NCBI RefSeq assembly: GCF_031143425.1
Contig: NC_090448.1
Coordinates: 330,348,177-330,412,176, forward strand
DNA: 64,000 bases
Origin: Pleurodeles waltl
Taxonomy: Eukaryota > Chordata > Amphibia > Caudata > Salamandridae
Reading direction: 5' to 3'
The position numbers and the translations under genes are program-made. Under the pieces are notes generated by a model that was given only the letters and a program-made list of their open reading frames with translations, had not been told where the DNA came from and ran no database searches. Below are positions 11,372-21,561 of this stretch, piece after piece. The first letter of the stretch is position 1; every line of letters begins with the position of its first letter.

Positions 11372-13183
11372 ATAGTCTTTAGCAGAAGTGTGGGCTGCAC
11401 ATTTTACAATTGCAACTTTTCTGGGCAGTAGTAGAGCTTGCAACAAGGCAACAATCAATGAAGCATGTTGTATGTGTTGGCCTGCTGAAGTGAGAAATCT
11501 CCTCATCGCCCATAGTTGACCGAACTCATGAGTGACCCCAAAAGCATATTGGCTGTCTGTGTAAATGTTCGTTGTCTTTTCTGCTGCCAATTTGCATGCT
11601 CTGATTAGTGCTACTAATTCTGCTGCCTGGGCACTTTTAATCTTTGGTAGCCTTCCTCCTTCAAGTAGTCTTTTGGCCGTCCCCACAGCATTGGCTGCTT
11701 GTAGCATCCCAGTGTGGTCCCTAATGCATGAACCATCCACAAACAAATCACCCTCGGCCTCAGGGAAAGGGGTGTCTCTGAGATCTGGCCTCACCTTGGT
11801 GTGTGTGTTGACTGCCATAATACAATCGTGGAAAGAATTATCTATGGTGGGATCATCGTGATCCATTTCGGTAGGCAACAGGCAGGAGGGATTCAATGTT
11901 GTGCATCTCTTTATCCTTATATGTGGTGCCAATAGTGTCAACTCATAGCGTGAGAGGCGAGCATTTGTCAGGTGCTGGGCCTTAGTGGTAGTTAGTAATG
12001 TGTCAATTGCGTGTTGGACATGTAACACCAAAGTATGAGCCAGGACAATGTTTTCTGATTGTTCCACTGCTAAGGCGGCCGCTGCTACCGCCCTGAGACA
12101 CGGGGGAAGACCTGCTGCTACTGGATCCAGGGTGGCCAAATAGTAAGCCACTGGGCGGTAGAAGGTGCCGTGTTTTTGTGCCCAAACCCCTAGGGATCAA
12201 CCACCCTTTTCATGGCAAAATAAGTGGAAATCTTTGTGTAATCTGGGAGGCCTAATGCTGGTGCCGCGCACAATGCAAACTTTAATTTCTGAAAAGCCTC
12301 TTCAGTTTTCTGACCATGGTACTTTGTCTGGCACATCCTTGTGTGTTAAATTTAAAAGTGGTCGTGCAATCAGGGAGAAATTCGGTATCCAATGCCTGCA
12401 GTAACCTGCCACCCCAAGGAAAGCCCTCACCTCCTTCTGTGTTTGTGGCCTGGGGTGCTGAGTTATTGTTGTTATCCTATCTGGTAGCAATCTCCTAGAC
12501 TCTAGTTACAGTTCGTGCCCTAGGTACCTCACCTTTGATTGGCAAAACTGTAACTTCTTTGTGGAGACCTTATGTCCTTTTATGGCAAGGTGACAGAGTA
12601 GAACCACGGTGTCCTGGATACACACTTCCCGTGATGGTGAGGCTAGCAACAAATCATCAATATATTGTATCAAAGTTGATCCTCCTGCAAAGTGCAATGA
12701 TGCCAAGTCTGCTCTTAAAGCGTCCGAGAATAATGTTGGGCTGTCTACAAACCCTTGTGGGAGACAAGTATATGTTAGCTTTCTATTTTTTAACGTAAAA
12801 CAGAATAGACCCTGAGATTCCCTATGAAGAGGCACTGAAAAAAATGTATTACTGAGATCCAGGACTGTGAAGTGCGTAGCTGTACTGGGAATGTTTGATA
12901 TGATGGTGGCCGGGTTGGGAACCACAGGGAATGATGGTATAACTGCCTTGTTCAGTTCCCTAAGATCTTGAGTAAATCGGTATACCGGGGACCCATCTGG
13001 CCCTTTCGTTGCCTTTTTCACGGGGAGAATAGGAGTGTTGCAGGGGCTGTGTCGTACCTCCCGCAGTATTCCCTTCTTTAGAAGCTCTTTTATTACTTTA
13101 GCTATCCCCTCCTCTCCCTCTTTGGCTATTTTGTATTGTGGCACCTGTGGTAGACGGGTTCCAGGGCGCAGTGTCACTCGCAC
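11372..13183 (-). pseudogene. pol: ERV1 pol: reverse transcriptase and RNase H
   Basis: RT is read in 12506-13183, with the fingers region, the first catalytic Asp in VLDLSNTFFSV, and the active site YIDDLLLAS. The thumb/connection continues at 12302-12490 (FLGVAGYCRHWIPNF). After a break, the connection and RNase H run in 11372-12151, with [20 protein letters not shown] and [10 protein letters not shown] supplying Asp, Glu and Asp. RNase H is cut by MITE 1 just after the AHTSAKDY motif. Class I retrovirus assignment follows from these motifs. Frame changes at about 12150-12300 and 12490-12506 plus the MITE make it non-functional. Confidence 0.85.
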
Positions 13184-13381
13184 AGGGGAACAATCTAATA
13201 TTCTTCACACATCATTTGGCCCCCTTGCCCACACTTCACTGGGGACCGAGTCTTGTAACTCTTGTGGGAGACTTTGCTGTTGTCCCTTGCCTCCGGAGTC
13301 ACATCTCATGAAAGCTTGCAATGCTATTCCATTCTCCTTGCTCTCCAGGAAGATCCCTTCAGGTGAGCAACTGATGGTGCA

Positions 13382-14047
13382 CTATAATTTACATAGGAGA
13401 TCCCTTCCTAGCAAATTTACTGGACAGTGTCTCCCAAAAATGAATTGGTGATTTACAGTAATAGGTCCTTCTTTGAATTTTAATGGTTGTGTTAAGTATT
13501 CATTCATAGGTTGTCCTGTCAAACCTACGGCTGTTATTTGAATTGCTGATAATGGTGCGTTGGGTACATCAGAGGCCTTTAGCATTGACCTAGTGGCCCC
13601 AGTGTCAACTAAGAAGGGCACAGTTCTGCTTAGCACTGTTCCATCTACATATGGACCTTCTTGATCAACCGACAGTACTGGGCCTGTGAAATGCGTCACC
13701 ACAGGAGGTGGATATGGAAACCCATGCCCCCCCTGAGGTGCCTGTGGTATGTCTTGATATGTACCCCAACCCGCACAAGCTGGGTCATTTACAGTGGCTG
13801 CATCATATGCATTGTTAGTATAAGGTGGGGGTAGTAACTGTTGTTTCCCGTGTTGTATACTGCCCTGTTGTTGTCTCTGCTGACCTCTGCCTCTTTGTCC
13901 CCTGGCTAAAAGGGGGCAATCTGCCTTCCAGTGTCCCTATTGGTTACAGTGGAAACAGGTGGTACCTGGCAGGGGCGTGAAAGGTAACCGTTCACCCTCT
14001 CCCCTGCCCCTTCCCCTACCCCTGCTTTGATTATTGTTGTAAAACCG
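13382..14047 (-). pseudogene. pro: ERV1 nucleocapsid end and protease
   Basis: The protease frame 13382-13702 has FLVDTGATRS, the retroviral aspartic protease active site, and ends LLGRDLLCKL. Upstream (13703-14047) a Gly/Arg/Gln-rich nucleocapsid region carries one CCHC zinc knuckle (CFHC...GHWKADC) with a TAG stop inside it, and a PPPY motif near 13840. Gag and protease appear to share a frame, as in ERV2. The protease would process Gag-Pol; the stop codons upstream prevent its synthesis here. Confidence 0.8.
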
Positions 14048-15157
14048 TTATTGTGCCACCATTAGTTTTACCATATCCTTTTTCAATTTCTCATCGTCTG
14101 CCTTTTGGATATTTGTTTGATAGTCTGCGCAATACCTTGCTGCTGCTAACACTTTGTCAATGGGTTCTTGTTGCCAGCACACAAAAGACGTTTGTAAATG
14201 AGTTTGTATAGGCTGCTGCAATCCATATACAAAGTTGGTCACAAACGCAGGCATCGCCTCAACCAGTGGGTTCTTCATTCCACTACTCTGCTGGTAGACC
14301 TGTAGAAGGCAGTCATAGTAACTTGTCACACTTTCATTCTTCTCCTGTTTTTTATGTATTATTTTAGACCAATCAACCTTTTCCTCTGGTACTTTTTCTC
14401 GTATGTATTTTATCACCTTGTCTATTGCTGCCTCTACCTCGTGTCTTGGTGCCCCCCCTTTTCCCCTCACTGGTTCCTCTGCTGGCCATCCTACCACCTT
14501 CTTGCAATCCTCCCATAAATCTTGTGGTATTATTATACTGAATAATATGTTCAAATCCTTCCAGAGCATTTTTCCCATGGCCACTATTCTATTCAATTCT
14601 GTGTACCATTTGTGTGGCTCATCACGTAATTTTGGTAAGTCTTTGGTGAAGGAAAACAGGTCAGCTCTGTGCAAAGGTACATAGACATATGTTGTGGTAT
14701 GGCCATCCTCTCCTAAGGAGGACGAATGTACTTCTCTCAGAGGCATCATCTTTGTCTGTACCTGTTCTGTCCCTTCCTTGTTTTTCTCTAGGCTCTGCAG
14801 GACCTGAGCTGCTTTTAACCCTTCTTTCAATTCCTTCCATTTCTGTAATTTTAATATACCGTATTCCAGTTTTTCAGACAATTTATCGTTACCCCAGGAT
14901 GGCACATCTGCAATGTGAAACTCATTTGAGAAGTGTCCCAACTGTATTCTGTTGGCAGGGGACTCGTGCTGTTGGTGTAGTGTGCATATATCTGGTGTAT
15001 CTCAGGGCCTAGGGCCATCAGTTCTGATCGCGCCATGGCCAGTAGTTCCTCTCTGTATTCCCTATTATCTCTTTCTACCTCCGCAAATGTCTGTCTTCTA
15101 TCAATGAGATCTGTGAGTATGGCACTACAATTCTTTCTGTCTGATTTCAGGAACTTA

Positions 15158-15779
15158 GGCCCTCATTCCAACCCTGGCGGTCTCTGACCGCCATGACGGA
15201 GGGCAGCGGAAGCACCGCCAACAGGCTGGCGGTGCTTCCAGGGCTATTCTGACCGCGGCGGTAAAGCCGCGGTCAGAAAAGGGGAACCGGCGGTTTCCCG
15301 CCGGTTTCCCGCCGGTTTTCCCCTGGCCCAGGGAATCCTCCATGGCGGATTCCGACCCCCTTCCCGCCAGCCTGCTACTGGCGGTTTTCACAGCCAGAAC
15401 CAGGATGGCGGGAACGGGTGTCGTGGGGCCCCTGGGGGCCCCTGCACTGCCCATGCCACTGGCATGGGCAGTGCAGGGGCCCCCTAACAGGGCCCCATAC
15501 AGATTTTCACTGACTGTTTTGCAGACAGTGAAAATCGCGACGGGTGCCACTGCACCCGTCGCACCCCTGCAACTCCACCGGCTCCATTCGGAGCCGGCTT
15601 CCTCGTTGCAGGGGCTTTCCCGCTGGGCCGGCGGGCGGCCTTTTGACGGTCGCCCGCCGGCCCAGCGGGAAAGTCAGAATGGCCGCCGCGGTCTCCTGAC
15701 TGCGGAGCTGCCATTCGGTGGTAACCGCATGGCGGGCGGCGGGCGGCGACCGCTGCCCGCCGCGGTCAGAATGACCGCC
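15158..15779. mobile_element. Harbinger MITE 2, 622 bp, in ERV1 gag
   Basis: The left end begins GGCCCTCATTCCAACCCTGG and the right end finishes GGTCAGAATGACCGCC. TTA flanks both sides (15155-15157 and 15780-15782), the classical Harbinger TWA target. The interior shares blocks with MITE 1: GGGCCCCCTAACAGGGCCCC, a GCAGACAGTG hairpin, and a palindrome around GCACCCGTCGC. It interrupts the gag linker between matrix-like and capsid parts. Confidence 0.9.
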
Positions 15780-16092
15780 TTAGTCTTTCTTAGTGTGCTG
15801 GGGGAAGCACTCAGTGTACCGTATGGTGAATTTCCCTTCGCCTGTGCCCCTGTGAGGCTGTTTCTCCTTTCAAATAGACTTCCGTCTAAAAACCTTGACA
15901 TAATATCAATGTTATGCTTCGTGTGGTGTGTGAAAACACATATCTCCCATATTATCTCATGCAATCCCTTTGTCCCTACACTACTGTCCCTGGACGCATC
16001 TTGGAACTGCTGTTTCCAATGTGTATTCAACAATTTTGGTCCATTTCCTTTCTTTGTAGCCTGCGCCAACAAACTGTCACTAAGTGCTCAAT

Positions 16093-16223
16093 GTCCGGGA
16101 GGTGTATGTTAGGGATTGCAATGATGCCAAACAGTAAAACAGAATAGACCCCTAAATGGTACACATTTACCCACCTCCGCCCAGGGAAGGACAGATTACG
16201 CTCAGATTCCTCTTCCCCAGTAT
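16093..16223. other. Scrambled patch built from other parts of ERV1
   Basis: Four short blocks match distant parts of the same provirus. 16093-16114 matches env 8385-8406 (21 of 22, same strand). 16117-16130 matches RT 12693-12706 (14 of 14). 16134-16151 matches RT 12795-12812 (18 of 18). 16159-16223 is an inverted copy of env 8798-8862 (64 of 65). They are joined with only two to seven bases between blocks. The patch introduces a stop in gag. Repeated template switching during reverse transcription or repair synthesis is the likely source. Confidence 0.8.
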
Positions 16224-16736
16224 GTCTTCAATGAGTGCATCCTCGGTCTCTTCCTTCGTTGTTCCCTGCATACTGTGTTCCTGTGATGGTGCACCTACCA
16301 CAGGAAGACATGGGAATGTTCCTACCACATCGAGCATTTTATCCCTCCGCTCCTCCCTTTCGTCATTCCTCTGTCTTTCAGAATAAAATCCATCTTTCAG
16401 CACGACCAATTCCTTGCACAATTTAGCTTTGATATAATTTGACGTTCTGAGTTCCCATAGGCAAAAGTCCCAGGAATAGAAAGAGTCCCATTCGAGGTTA
16501 CGTATCTTACGTCCCTTTAGAATCAGCATTTGTCTCAAGTATGACAACTTGTTCATGTCATATGTGGCATTACTTGGAAACTGGAAGTCGGGTCGCCTGG
16601 CCGTCAGTCTATGCCATTTGTCAAGAAACATTAATGCATGTAGTCTTTGCTTAACGGCTACTTGGTAGGCAGGGCTATCCCTAGGGGGTGTGGTTTGGTG
16701 TGTGTTCAGATGTTCCTTGCTAAAGTGGTTCCCCAT

Positions 16737-18388
16737 AGCTAAATAAAAGGTCACCGCTTTCCCTTACCACTTCACGCAAACAGTTCGGTCACACCAGGAA
16801 ACACCAGGGAGTCGGCTATCTTTGCCGCTCATATCAAATGACACGTGAGGAAACCCCGCACTCAAATCAGCACTGCCAACCGCATTTGTTATTAGTGAAG
16901 CGGAGAGCTTGTCTGCAATCACACAACAGTACACACATCCTTGTCCACCGCAAGCATGCACAAGTTGGAATGAAAACAGTGCCAAGGTGCTGGTGACAGC
17001 GTACACCGGCGTCCTTTTAGCGAATAAAAGATGACAGAAAGGTCAAGAGATGAAGGCAAAGATCCCACACCCTTGCTTTCCTGCCCTGAAGCAGGGTGCG
17101 GCTGTATGGGATTAGAACCCGGACCAGGTCCGTGGCGGGTGACACACAGGTAATGCAACAATGGTGAACAGTGCACTCAATCACATATAGGACAATATGA
17201 TAACAATATGACAAAAACAGGTACTTGCCCTAAGTGATGGTCATGCCTCCCAGCCTTTGTGCTGGTGTGTGGTGACAGAAGAGTGTGGTGCACAGGCAGA
17301 CCCTGAGTTCTGGTAGAATAGCAGCTTAAGTCAGTCAGGTAATACACATGTCAGTACACCCCTCTTATTTTCTGTCAGTACGTACCCCACACTCCTACCT
17401 CACTGTATTCTCACTACTGTCCCAACACAGAAGTCATGCACACCGTCGATTTCTCCAACACCCTTTTCTTACTCCTCATCCATTCATCTCACTCTACTCT
17501 CCATGTAACCAGCAGGAGAGGAAAAAAAAAAATCAATATGACACCCCCATTGAGCACAACACTTCAACGCTATCAGAGCAGAAAAATATGTGAGAACACG
17601 GCACTGCCTGCCTGCTCCACTGGAGTGGACAACTACCACTCGATAATCTATAATCACTGGGCACCACCTGCCCTTCTTGCTGGGGTGGACAATCACCACC
17701 CCCTCCGGCCAGAGTATTCCTCCCCAGCCCCTGCGGCTGGGAAATGCCGCACCAACCCTTTCCGGTTGGAAGCTGTGGCCACACAATGCCTCCCGCTGTG
17801 TACCGAGACCATACCATCAACAGTCTCACACATGTAGCATTGCTGGATAAAGAGAAACCCTTGGGTAATATTTATAGCAACTACTGAACCATGAATTCGT
17901 TAGGCACTGAGAACAAAAGAGGGAAGAAAATGTTGCAATAAGGCAGAAACGATAATATTAACACAAACTCCAGCACGCAGTGTACAACTATAGGCCACCA
18001 TCTGAATGTCTGAACGAGGTACTGTAGAGGAGCCTGGAATAATGGGGACAGGAACATCCGTATGCCAGCGTAAACAAAGAAAAAACATAACAAGAAAGAA
18101 CAGCAGGCTAATAGGTATAGCATATATTACAATTATCCACAACTCCATTGAGAAATACAGACGTAAATCATCCCGCCACCTCCCCCCTTTACAAGCCAAA
18201 CACCCTTTGCTAACAGAGGGAGAGAGAGAGAGAAAAAAAAATTAAAACAGAAACAGACGGGACCGAGGAAATGACAGATACTCACGACAGCACCAGCACC
18301 CTGCCCCGGAGGGGGCCCGACCAGCCCAAAACTCAATTGCCCCCCCCCCGCAGAGAGGCAGGAGACGTGCCGGCGAAACCGTAAATCC
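16737..18388 (-). other. ERV1 5' leader
   Basis: About 1.65 kb between primer site and gag start with no supported gene. It holds the four-hairpin cluster at 17623-17769, an A/G-rich stretch at 18215-18245 and C-rich runs near 18338. The only notable frames are translations of the hairpin cluster. Its place fits packaging and splice-donor signals. Confidence 0.55.
17623..17769 (-). promoter_or_regulatory. Cluster of four stem-loops in the ERV1 leader
   Basis: Four hairpins with perfect 6-7 bp stems: GAGTGG/CCACTC at 17623-17641, GGGGTGG/CCACCCC at 17682-17702, CCCAGCC/GGCTGGG at 17723-17741, CCAACC/GGTTGG at 17752-17769. Loops are 5-7 bases; the first two loops are alike (ACAACTA, ACAATCA). 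Location between primer site and gag is where retroviral RNA packaging structures lie, but that role is inference. Confidence 0.55.
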
Positions 18389-18406
18389 AACTGCAATCCT
18401 CCACCA
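18389..18406 (-). promoter_or_regulatory. ERV1 primer binding site candidate
   Basis: On the minus strand the LTR ends CTTCGACA; two bases later comes TGGTGGAGGATTGCAG, starting TGG as expected for pairing with a tRNA CCA end. The tRNA was not identified. Confidence 0.6.
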
Positions 18407-18408
18407 GA

Positions 18409-19022
18409 TGTCGAAGCGAAGTCAGAGTATTTCAGATCCAGACAATTCAGGAAACAAACCAAGACCAGCCGCTCTACCTTAGATAACTTTTAATAAGAAC
18501 TAATAAGACATAATAAGAAATACATGTACATGGAGACTGAGCAGCCTAAATCCAGCTCGAACAGTCTGCACAAAGAAGTAATGCATGATCTTTTATAGCG
18601 TTAAACCGCAGACACATTAATACATTTAATTGGTTCTTGATATTGACGTATGATTAATTTTTTTCTATATAGCACACGTGATGCTCCATATAAGGGTTAG
18701 AATCATGGACAAGAAGCTTGCTCAATGTCCTCTGAATCAAATGTCTTGTGATACATCTATATGTGGAGAAAGACGAACCATAAGTGCATACGTTAGTACT
18801 TTTAGCAGTGAGGATTTCGAAAGCTAGCATGCGGTGGTGTCTTGTGATGGCCATCAGTTTAGCAAGCCTTGCAACATAATGCTTTTCAAGCACAATAGAC
18901 ATTTTTTCAAGGCCTAGCTAATTCAACATTGTACGGTGTTCAACAGAAACAGGCCTGTATTTTCATTGTGTATCACAGGGCCTACTAGGCCCAAAATGGA
19001 TCCAGGAGAACGTGATTCCACA
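18409..19022 (-). repeat. ERV1 5' LTR, 614 bp
   Basis: On the minus strand it starts TGTGGAATCACG and ends CTTCGACA, with ATCA target copies outside the provirus. Positions 18409-18658 match the 3' LTR; the rest is U3 found only here. A TATA box (18591-18597) and a CCAAT box (18629-18633) are in correct order, and an ATTAAA signal lies in the transcribed part. An 82-codon frame at 18654-18902 lies in U3 and has no recognised domain. Confidence 0.75.
18591..18633 (-). promoter_or_regulatory. ERV1 LTR core promoter
   Basis: Minus-strand CCAAT (18629-18633) lies about 30 bases upstream of TATAAAA (18591-18597), the usual arrangement of a retroviral U3 promoter. A start site near 18560-18570 is expected. 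The TATA box is mutated in the 3' LTR. Confidence 0.6.
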
Positions 19023-19513
19023 ATCACTGTAGACTGTTCTGTGAAGGCCCTAGAAGGTTTGTTAAATGGCAGTAAGGTGACTGATTATGAAAGCCTATGT
19101 AACTTGATTCTGAGAGAGCATATTTTGAATAACTGTGTGTCTCACTTGTTGCATCAGTATCTTGTGGCCTCAGATCTGCCTCTCTGCAAGGTTTGGGAAA
19201 GAAGGCAGACAAATGGGTCAGAACAACGGTGAACAGAAAAGTTCAAACAGGGGGTGACAAGAAGAGCAAGAAGAAGGATGGTAAGTCACATGACAAGGGT
19301 GGAGACAAAGATAAGAAATCATCAGAGTCTTCATCAGGTCCACAAAAATCCTCTGGGTGTGCTGGGTCCAAATCCTCTTCACACAAAGAAAAGAAACCTT
19401 GGTGTTATTTTAGTAGAGCCAAAGGCCATTGGGAAACTGATAGTTATTGTCCAAAAAGAAACACCAAACCTCCCACCACCACAACCCCAAATGCAACCAC
19501 TAGTGCCCCTTAG
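19023..19513 (+). pseudogene. gag: gag of the Gmr1-type element, second part
   Basis: Capsid C-terminal sequence resumes with VDCSVKALEG and ILREHILNNC (19030-19180), shifts frame near 19190, then runs basic and Ser/Lys-rich to a TAG at 19511. The zinc knuckle at about 19405-19455 reads CYFSRAKGHWETDSYC: the second Cys of the expected C-X2-C is replaced, so it cannot bind zinc normally. A few residues expected between this and the first gag part are also missing at the ERV1 insertion site. Confidence 0.7.
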
Positions 19514-19599
19514 TAATAGCAGTGGTGGTGGGAAGAGCACTACTAATAGCCAATCAAAGGGTGTAGCTGGGCTCACCATTGGTTTGGTCTACTTAGGGA

Positions 19600-20410
19600 G
19601 ATCACTGAGGCTGTTTTAGTCTCTGGTGATGGCATTGACCTAACCACTTTAGTTGCTTGTCCCCTTAATATGGATAAGTACAAGCAGCTACCCCTGATTA
19701 ACGGTGTTCAGGTTGAGGCCTACAGGGACACAGATGCCAGTGTCACAATGGTGATAGACAAACTGGTTGCCCCTGAGCAGCACCTACTTGGTCACCAGTA
19801 CCAAGTGACAGACACCCATTGCAACACTTAGCCACCCCATAGCTGTTGTGAATCTTAACTGGGGGGGTGTTACTGGTCGAAAGAAAGATGTGGTAGCCAC
19901 TGATTTACCTATAGAATGTCTGCTAGGCAATGATTTGGAGACTTCAGCTTGGGCTGAAGTGGAGTTGGAGGCCCATGCAGCAATGCTGGGCATTCTTGGG
20001 CATATCTTTGCTCTTACCAGGGCTCAGGCCAAGAAGCAAAGAAGACAGGAAAACTTGATTCCTGGAATAATGGACCAAGTGCTCCTACAAACCAGGGGTA
20101 AGAAGGGTAAACCCTTGTCCACTATCCCTCCCTCCACAGATGATTCCCCTTTTGAGGAAGAGGAAATATCTACCTGTGCAGAACCTACACCAGAGGAGCT
20201 GGAAGCTGATACAGCTAAGCTTTTGGCTGCAGGGGGGCCTGCAAGGGAAGAGCTGAGTGTGGCACAGCAAACCTGTCCCACATTGGAGGGTCTCATACAG
20301 CAACTGTCAAGCAGCAAAATGGTGATGTCACTGACAGCCACAGAGTTTACTGGGAGATTAATATCCTCTATGCTGAAGCAAGGGACCCTAAGCCTGGGGC
20401 CACCAGGAGA
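19600..20410 (+). pseudogene. pol: Gmr1-type protease and linker
   Basis: A protease-like region reads YRDTDASVTMV at about 19720-19750. The family motif is DTGAS, so the active-site Gly is replaced by Asp. After a stop near 19829 the frame 19848-20447 continues with GLP-like DLPIECLLGND and ALTRAQAKK, the usual end of the protease domain, then an acidic linker (DDSPFEEEEIS) before integrase. Protease cleaves Gag-Pol in the retrotransposon particle; this one is inactive. Confidence 0.65.
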
Positions 20411-21430
20411 TTGGTCATCCCCCTTCAGTACAGGGAATTACTCCTAACTCTGGCTCATGACGTCCCTTTAGCTGGGCATTTAGGCCAGAGTAAAACATGG
20501 GACAGGCTTGTTCCACATTTTCACTGGCCCCATATGTCAGAAGACACAAAGGAGTTTTGTCGCTCCTGTGTCACCTGCCAAGCCAGTGGCAAGACTGGTG
20601 GCACCCCAAAGGCCCCCTTAATCCTACTTCCAGTGGTTGGGGTGCCCTTTGAAAGGGTAGGGGTTGATATTGTTGGCCCCCTTGACCCTCCAACAGCTTC
20701 TGGCAATAGATTCATCGTTGTGGTGGTGGACCATGCAACTAGGTTTCCAGAAGCTAACCCCTTAAGGACCACTACAGCTCCTGCAGTGGCAAAAGCCATC
20801 CTGGGAATCTCTTCCAGGGTGAGTTTCCCTAAGGAAGTGGTGTCAGACAGAGGTAGTAACTTCATGTCTGCATACCTAAAAGCAGTGTGGAAGGAGTGTG
20901 GTATTACCTACAAGTTCACTACCCCTTATCAGCCACAAACTAATGGATTGGTTGAGAGGTTTAATAAAACTCTGAGGCATGATTATGGGACTCTCTGAAA
21001 AATGCAGAAGGAGATGGGATGTCCTATTGCCAGGCCTCTTTTTTGCCTACAGGGAGGTACCCCAAAAAGGAATGGGATTTAGCCCTTTTGAACTCCTATT
21101 TAGTCACCCTGTTAGGGGTCCCCTTGCTCTTGTTAAGGAGGGTTGTGAACAATCTTTAAAAACTCAAAAGCAAGATATTGTGGATTATGTGCTTGGCCTA
21201 AGATCCAGAATGGCTAAGTACATGAAAAAGGCCACTAAAAACCTTCAGGCCGGCTAAGAGCTCCAATGGCAATGGTATGACCAGAAGGCTGTCCTGCCAG
21301 AGTACCACCCAGGACAGAAGGTGTGGGTATTGAAGCGTGTGGCCCCAAGAGTACTCCAGGTCAAATGGAGTGGACCCTATCTAATTGTAGAAAAGAAAGG
21401 TGGGCACTGCCAGAATTCCACTTAGGGTGC
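20411..21430 (+). pseudogene. pol: Gmr1-type integrase, upstream of RT
   Basis: The frame 20411-20998 encodes an HHCC module (AHDVPLAGHLG, CRSCVTC) and a catalytic core with Asp86 (GVDIVG), Asp146 (SDRGSNF) and Glu182 (TNGLVERFN), giving the D, D-35-E spacing. The C-terminal part continues in a second frame at 20979-21257 (FAYREVPQKGMGFSPFELLF) and a GPY-like module in a third (KWSGPYLIVEKK near 21365). It precedes rather than follows RT, the mark of the Gmr1 group. Frameshifts near 20400, 20990 and 21257 break it. Confidence 0.85.
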
Positions 21431-21561
21431 TTCATGTCAGTCGCCTAAAGCCTTACTATGACAGGGCTGACTTAACCATGCTAATTTCTACAGATGAGGG
21501 ACAGGAAGAAGAGAGTTACCCTCTCCCTGATCTCTTCTCCAAAACTTAAGCTGATGGCTTA

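Larger units (their letters stand above)
14048..16736 (-). pseudogene. gag: ERV1 gag, split by a MITE and a scrambled patch
   Basis: The likely start is the ATG at 16736, because it gives MGNHFS, an N-myristoylation signal usual for retroviral matrix. The first part runs 16736 to about 16224 and is Lys/Arg/Glu-rich. Then come a 130-bp scrambled patch (16093-16223), a further open stretch (15785-16080), MITE 2 (15158-15779), and the capsid (14048-15150) with a frameshift near 14945. The capsid has the WEDCKKVVGWP and WSKIIHKKQEKNESV segments, with close counterparts in ERV2. Gag forms the particle core; this copy cannot be translated as one protein. Confidence 0.75.
7613..19022 (-). mobile_element. 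ERV1, class I (gamma/epsilon-like) provirus, decayed
   Basis: Reads right to left: 5' LTR (18409-19022), primer site, 1.6-kb leader, gag, protease, RT-RNase H, integrase, env, truncated 3' LTR (7613-7858). Four bases ATCA occur just outside both ends (7609-7612 and 19023-19026), matching the 4-bp duplication typical of gammaretrovirus-type integration. It lies in the gag of the Gmr1 element, so it is younger than that element. Two Harbinger MITEs were later inserted into it. Stops and frameshifts occur in every gene. Pol motifs (YIDDLLLAS, LLGRDLLCKL) and env features are shared with ERV2 at 52-64 kb. Confidence 0.85.

Noticed and set aside
15342..16112. 256-codon plus-strand frame
   Set aside because: Runs through the GC-rich MITE 2 and antisense gag; no conserved sequence.
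18654..18902. 82-codon minus-strand frame that could be a host exon
   Set aside because: The ATCA duplication places it inside the ERV1 5' LTR U3; no motif recognised.
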